DNA of 7,143 nt from Thermomicrobiales bacterium. Its GTDB lineage: Bacteria; Chloroflexota; Chloroflexia; Thermomicrobiales; UBA6265. The DNA is taken from assembly GCA_025928535.1 (NCBI GenBank), contig JAICJJ010000141.1, positions 1-7,143 on the forward strand, written 5' to 3'. Each line of letters begins with the position of its first letter. The first letter of the stretch is position 1. The notes beneath the pieces are model-generated. The model saw nothing but the letters and a program-made list of their open reading frames with translations. It was not told the DNA's origin and did no database searches. This document shows positions 6,250 to 7,143 of the stretch, piece by piece. The translations under genes and the position numbers were made by a program.

Positions 6250-6875
6250 CCTGCGTCGGTTCCTTGTCGTTCGTTCGATAGCGCCGCGTCGGTCGGCCCG
6301 GGCGGGTCGTCGGAGAGGATATCGCGAACCCAGTGGGCGGGGAGATTGCGAAAGACTTCGGCGATCGTGGAATAGAGCGAAGTCAGCACGACCGCGAAGC
6401 CGCCGACGATCAACGCGACCAGCGACAACATGGCGTAGTAGATAACTTCAACCTCCCACGGCTCGGGATGGTGGTCGCCGCCGGTCGCGGTGGGGAAGAG
6501 GGAGAGGACGAGCGCCGCCACGGCGAAGGCGATCGTGGCGAAGGCGCCGAGGACGGTCAGCCGCATGTGCAGCAGGAAGCGCGGGCCGAAGCCGCGCCGC
6601 TCGAACAGATCGAGCAAGCCGAGGGTCGTCAGGCTGAGCGCGGCGATCGTCGATCCGGCGGCGATCGCGGCGGAGGCGAGCCAGTGGACGCCGTCGATCA
6701 TGCTGGCGACGACGGCTGGCCGCTCCGCCGAACCGATGCCGGAAAAGGACGCGATCAGCAGCGCGGCCGCGGCAGCCGCCAGCAACGCCGCCACCATCGT
6801 CGGCCGCCAATCCGCCGGTCGCAAGCGTTCTTCGACTGCATCGTTCGTTTTCGCTTCGCCGATGCGCAGCGCCAT
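6246..6875 (-). CDS. Four-helix integral membrane protein, unknown function
   Basis: I do not recognise a family for this 209-residue protein. It has four hydrophobic segments: about 27-46, 65-88, 106-127 and 144-168. The 16-residue gap between segments three and four is acidic and His-rich (GGDHHPEPWEVE), as in a periplasmic or external loop. The N-terminus (first 25 residues) and the C-terminal 35 residues are charged and likely cytoplasmic. There is no signal peptide and no enzymatic motif. The ATG at 6875 has GGGAG (minus strand, 6882-6886) six bases upstream. The stop overlaps the selB GTG by four bases, so both are probably translated from one message. The overlap suggests shared expression, but nothing in the protein suggests a direct role in selenium metabolism. 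Confidence 0.8.
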   Translation of the reverse strand: MALRIGEAKTNDAVEERLRPADWRPTMVAALLAAAAAALLIASFSGIGSAERPAVVASMIDGVHWLASAAIAAGSTIAALSLTTLGLLDLFERRGFGPRFLLHMRLTVLGAFATIAFAVAALVLSLFPTATGGDHHPEPWEVEVIYYAMLSLVALIVGGFAVVLTSLYSTIAEVFRNLPAHWVRDILSDDPPGPTDAALSNERQGTDAG

Positions 6876-6908
6876 TCCTCACTCCCTGCTCAGCCAACAT
6901 CCGGCGCC

Positions 6909-6922
6909 ACGTTGTCAAACGT
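6909..6922. promoter_or_regulatory. Short inverted repeat upstream of the membrane protein-selB-PIG-L operon
   Basis: ACGTT-GTCA-AACGT is a perfect 5-bp inverted repeat. A minus-strand TTGACA lies inside it (6918-6913). I see no convincing -10 at 16-18 bases, so a promoter is not established. It could be an operator in the 83-base gap between the GNAT stop and the membrane-protein start. Confidence 0.25.
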
Positions 6923-6958
6923 CGTGCCAGCGTCGCGTGGCTTGGAGTTCGGGAACGC

Positions 6959-7143
6959 TCAGCCGATGCGTTTGCGGAGGAAGACGAGTTGGAGGTTGGC
7001 GGAAACGGATTCCCGGCGATGCTCTACATAACCGATTCGACGGTAGAGCCGGAGGATTCCTTCGCTGCGATGCCCCGTGAACAATTCGAAGCAGACCGGG
7101 GGCGGGTATCGCCGTTCGATCGCCGCCATCAGCGCCGTGCCGA
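6959..7143 (-). CDS. GNAT family N-acetyltransferase, C-terminal fragment (cut by window edge)
   Basis: The minus-strand frame is open from the right edge to a TGA at 6961-6959 and gives 60 residues. The sequence has the C-terminal half of a GNAT fold: GTALMAAIERR (end of the acetyl-CoA-binding helix), CFELFTGHRSEG (strand), ILRLYRRIGYVEHRRE (the typical LY-x-x-x-GY motif) and a final strand NLQLVFLRKR. The ELFTG...LY...GY pattern resembles small bacterial acetyltransferases of broad or unknown substrate. The start and the acetyl-CoA signature lie beyond the window, so the substrate is unknown. The gene points in the same direction as the selB operon but ends 83 bases before it, so operon membership is uncertain. 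Confidence 0.8.
   Translation of the reverse strand, partial: GTALMAAIERRYPPPVCFELFTGHRSEGILRLYRRIGYVEHRRESVSANLQLVFLRKRIG

Noticed and set aside
4351..6375. A 674-codon open frame on the plus strand opposite selB
   Set aside because: It is exactly antisense to an intact selB. Its composition is Arg/Asp/Gly-rich with no recognisable domain, as expected from a shadow frame in GC-rich DNA.
6913..6958. TTGACA (minus strand) as promoter of the selB operon
   Set aside because: No hexamer near TATAAT occurs 15-19 bases downstream. It is kept only as a low-confidence inverted repeat.

Overview
The window is about 7.1 kb of high-GC bacterial DNA with codon use biased to G/C in the third position. 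It holds six protein genes or gene fragments, two copies of an intergenic inverted-repeat element, and a stretch that looks like an undescribed structured RNA gene. The SelB sequence (an [10 protein letters not shown] switch I region), the ScyD/ScyE-type propeller and the DUF1989 protein would suit a member of the Chloroflexota (Thermomicrobia-like). That placement is an inference from recognition of the proteins, not from a search.

Layout, left to right. (1) 2-1246 (+): the 3' part of a gene for a secreted-type beta-propeller protein (ScyD/ScyE family) with a C-terminal blue-copper cupredoxin domain; its start lies outside the window. (2) 1264-1365: repeat copy 1. (3) 1379-2155 (-): a zinc-ribbon protein with a long disordered linker. 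(4) 2156-2277: a divergent promoter region. (5) 2284-2907 (+): a DUF1989 (urea-carboxylase-associated family) protein. (6) 2908-2998: repeat copy 2. (7) About 3010-3352 (-): a gene-free stretch with a good sigma-70-type promoter, at least nine tandem hairpins (several closed by GNRA tetraloops only on the minus strand) and a strong terminal hairpin. I read this as a small RNA gene. (8) 3437-6875 (-): a tightly packed operon, in transcription order a four-helix membrane protein, SelB and a PIG-L deacetylase, with 4-base overlaps at both junctions. (9) 6959-7143 (-): the C-terminal end of a GNAT acetyltransferase, cut by the window edge.

The genes do not form one obvious pathway. SelB implies that the cell decodes UGA as selenocysteine, but no selA, selD or selC (tRNA-Sec) is visible here. 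Both repeat copies lie between convergent gene ends, directly after a plus-strand stop codon, which suggests that they serve as bidirectional terminators. The RNA candidate starts 51 bases downstream of the selB/PIG-L operon and stops just before repeat copy 2. It is the most interesting object in the window.
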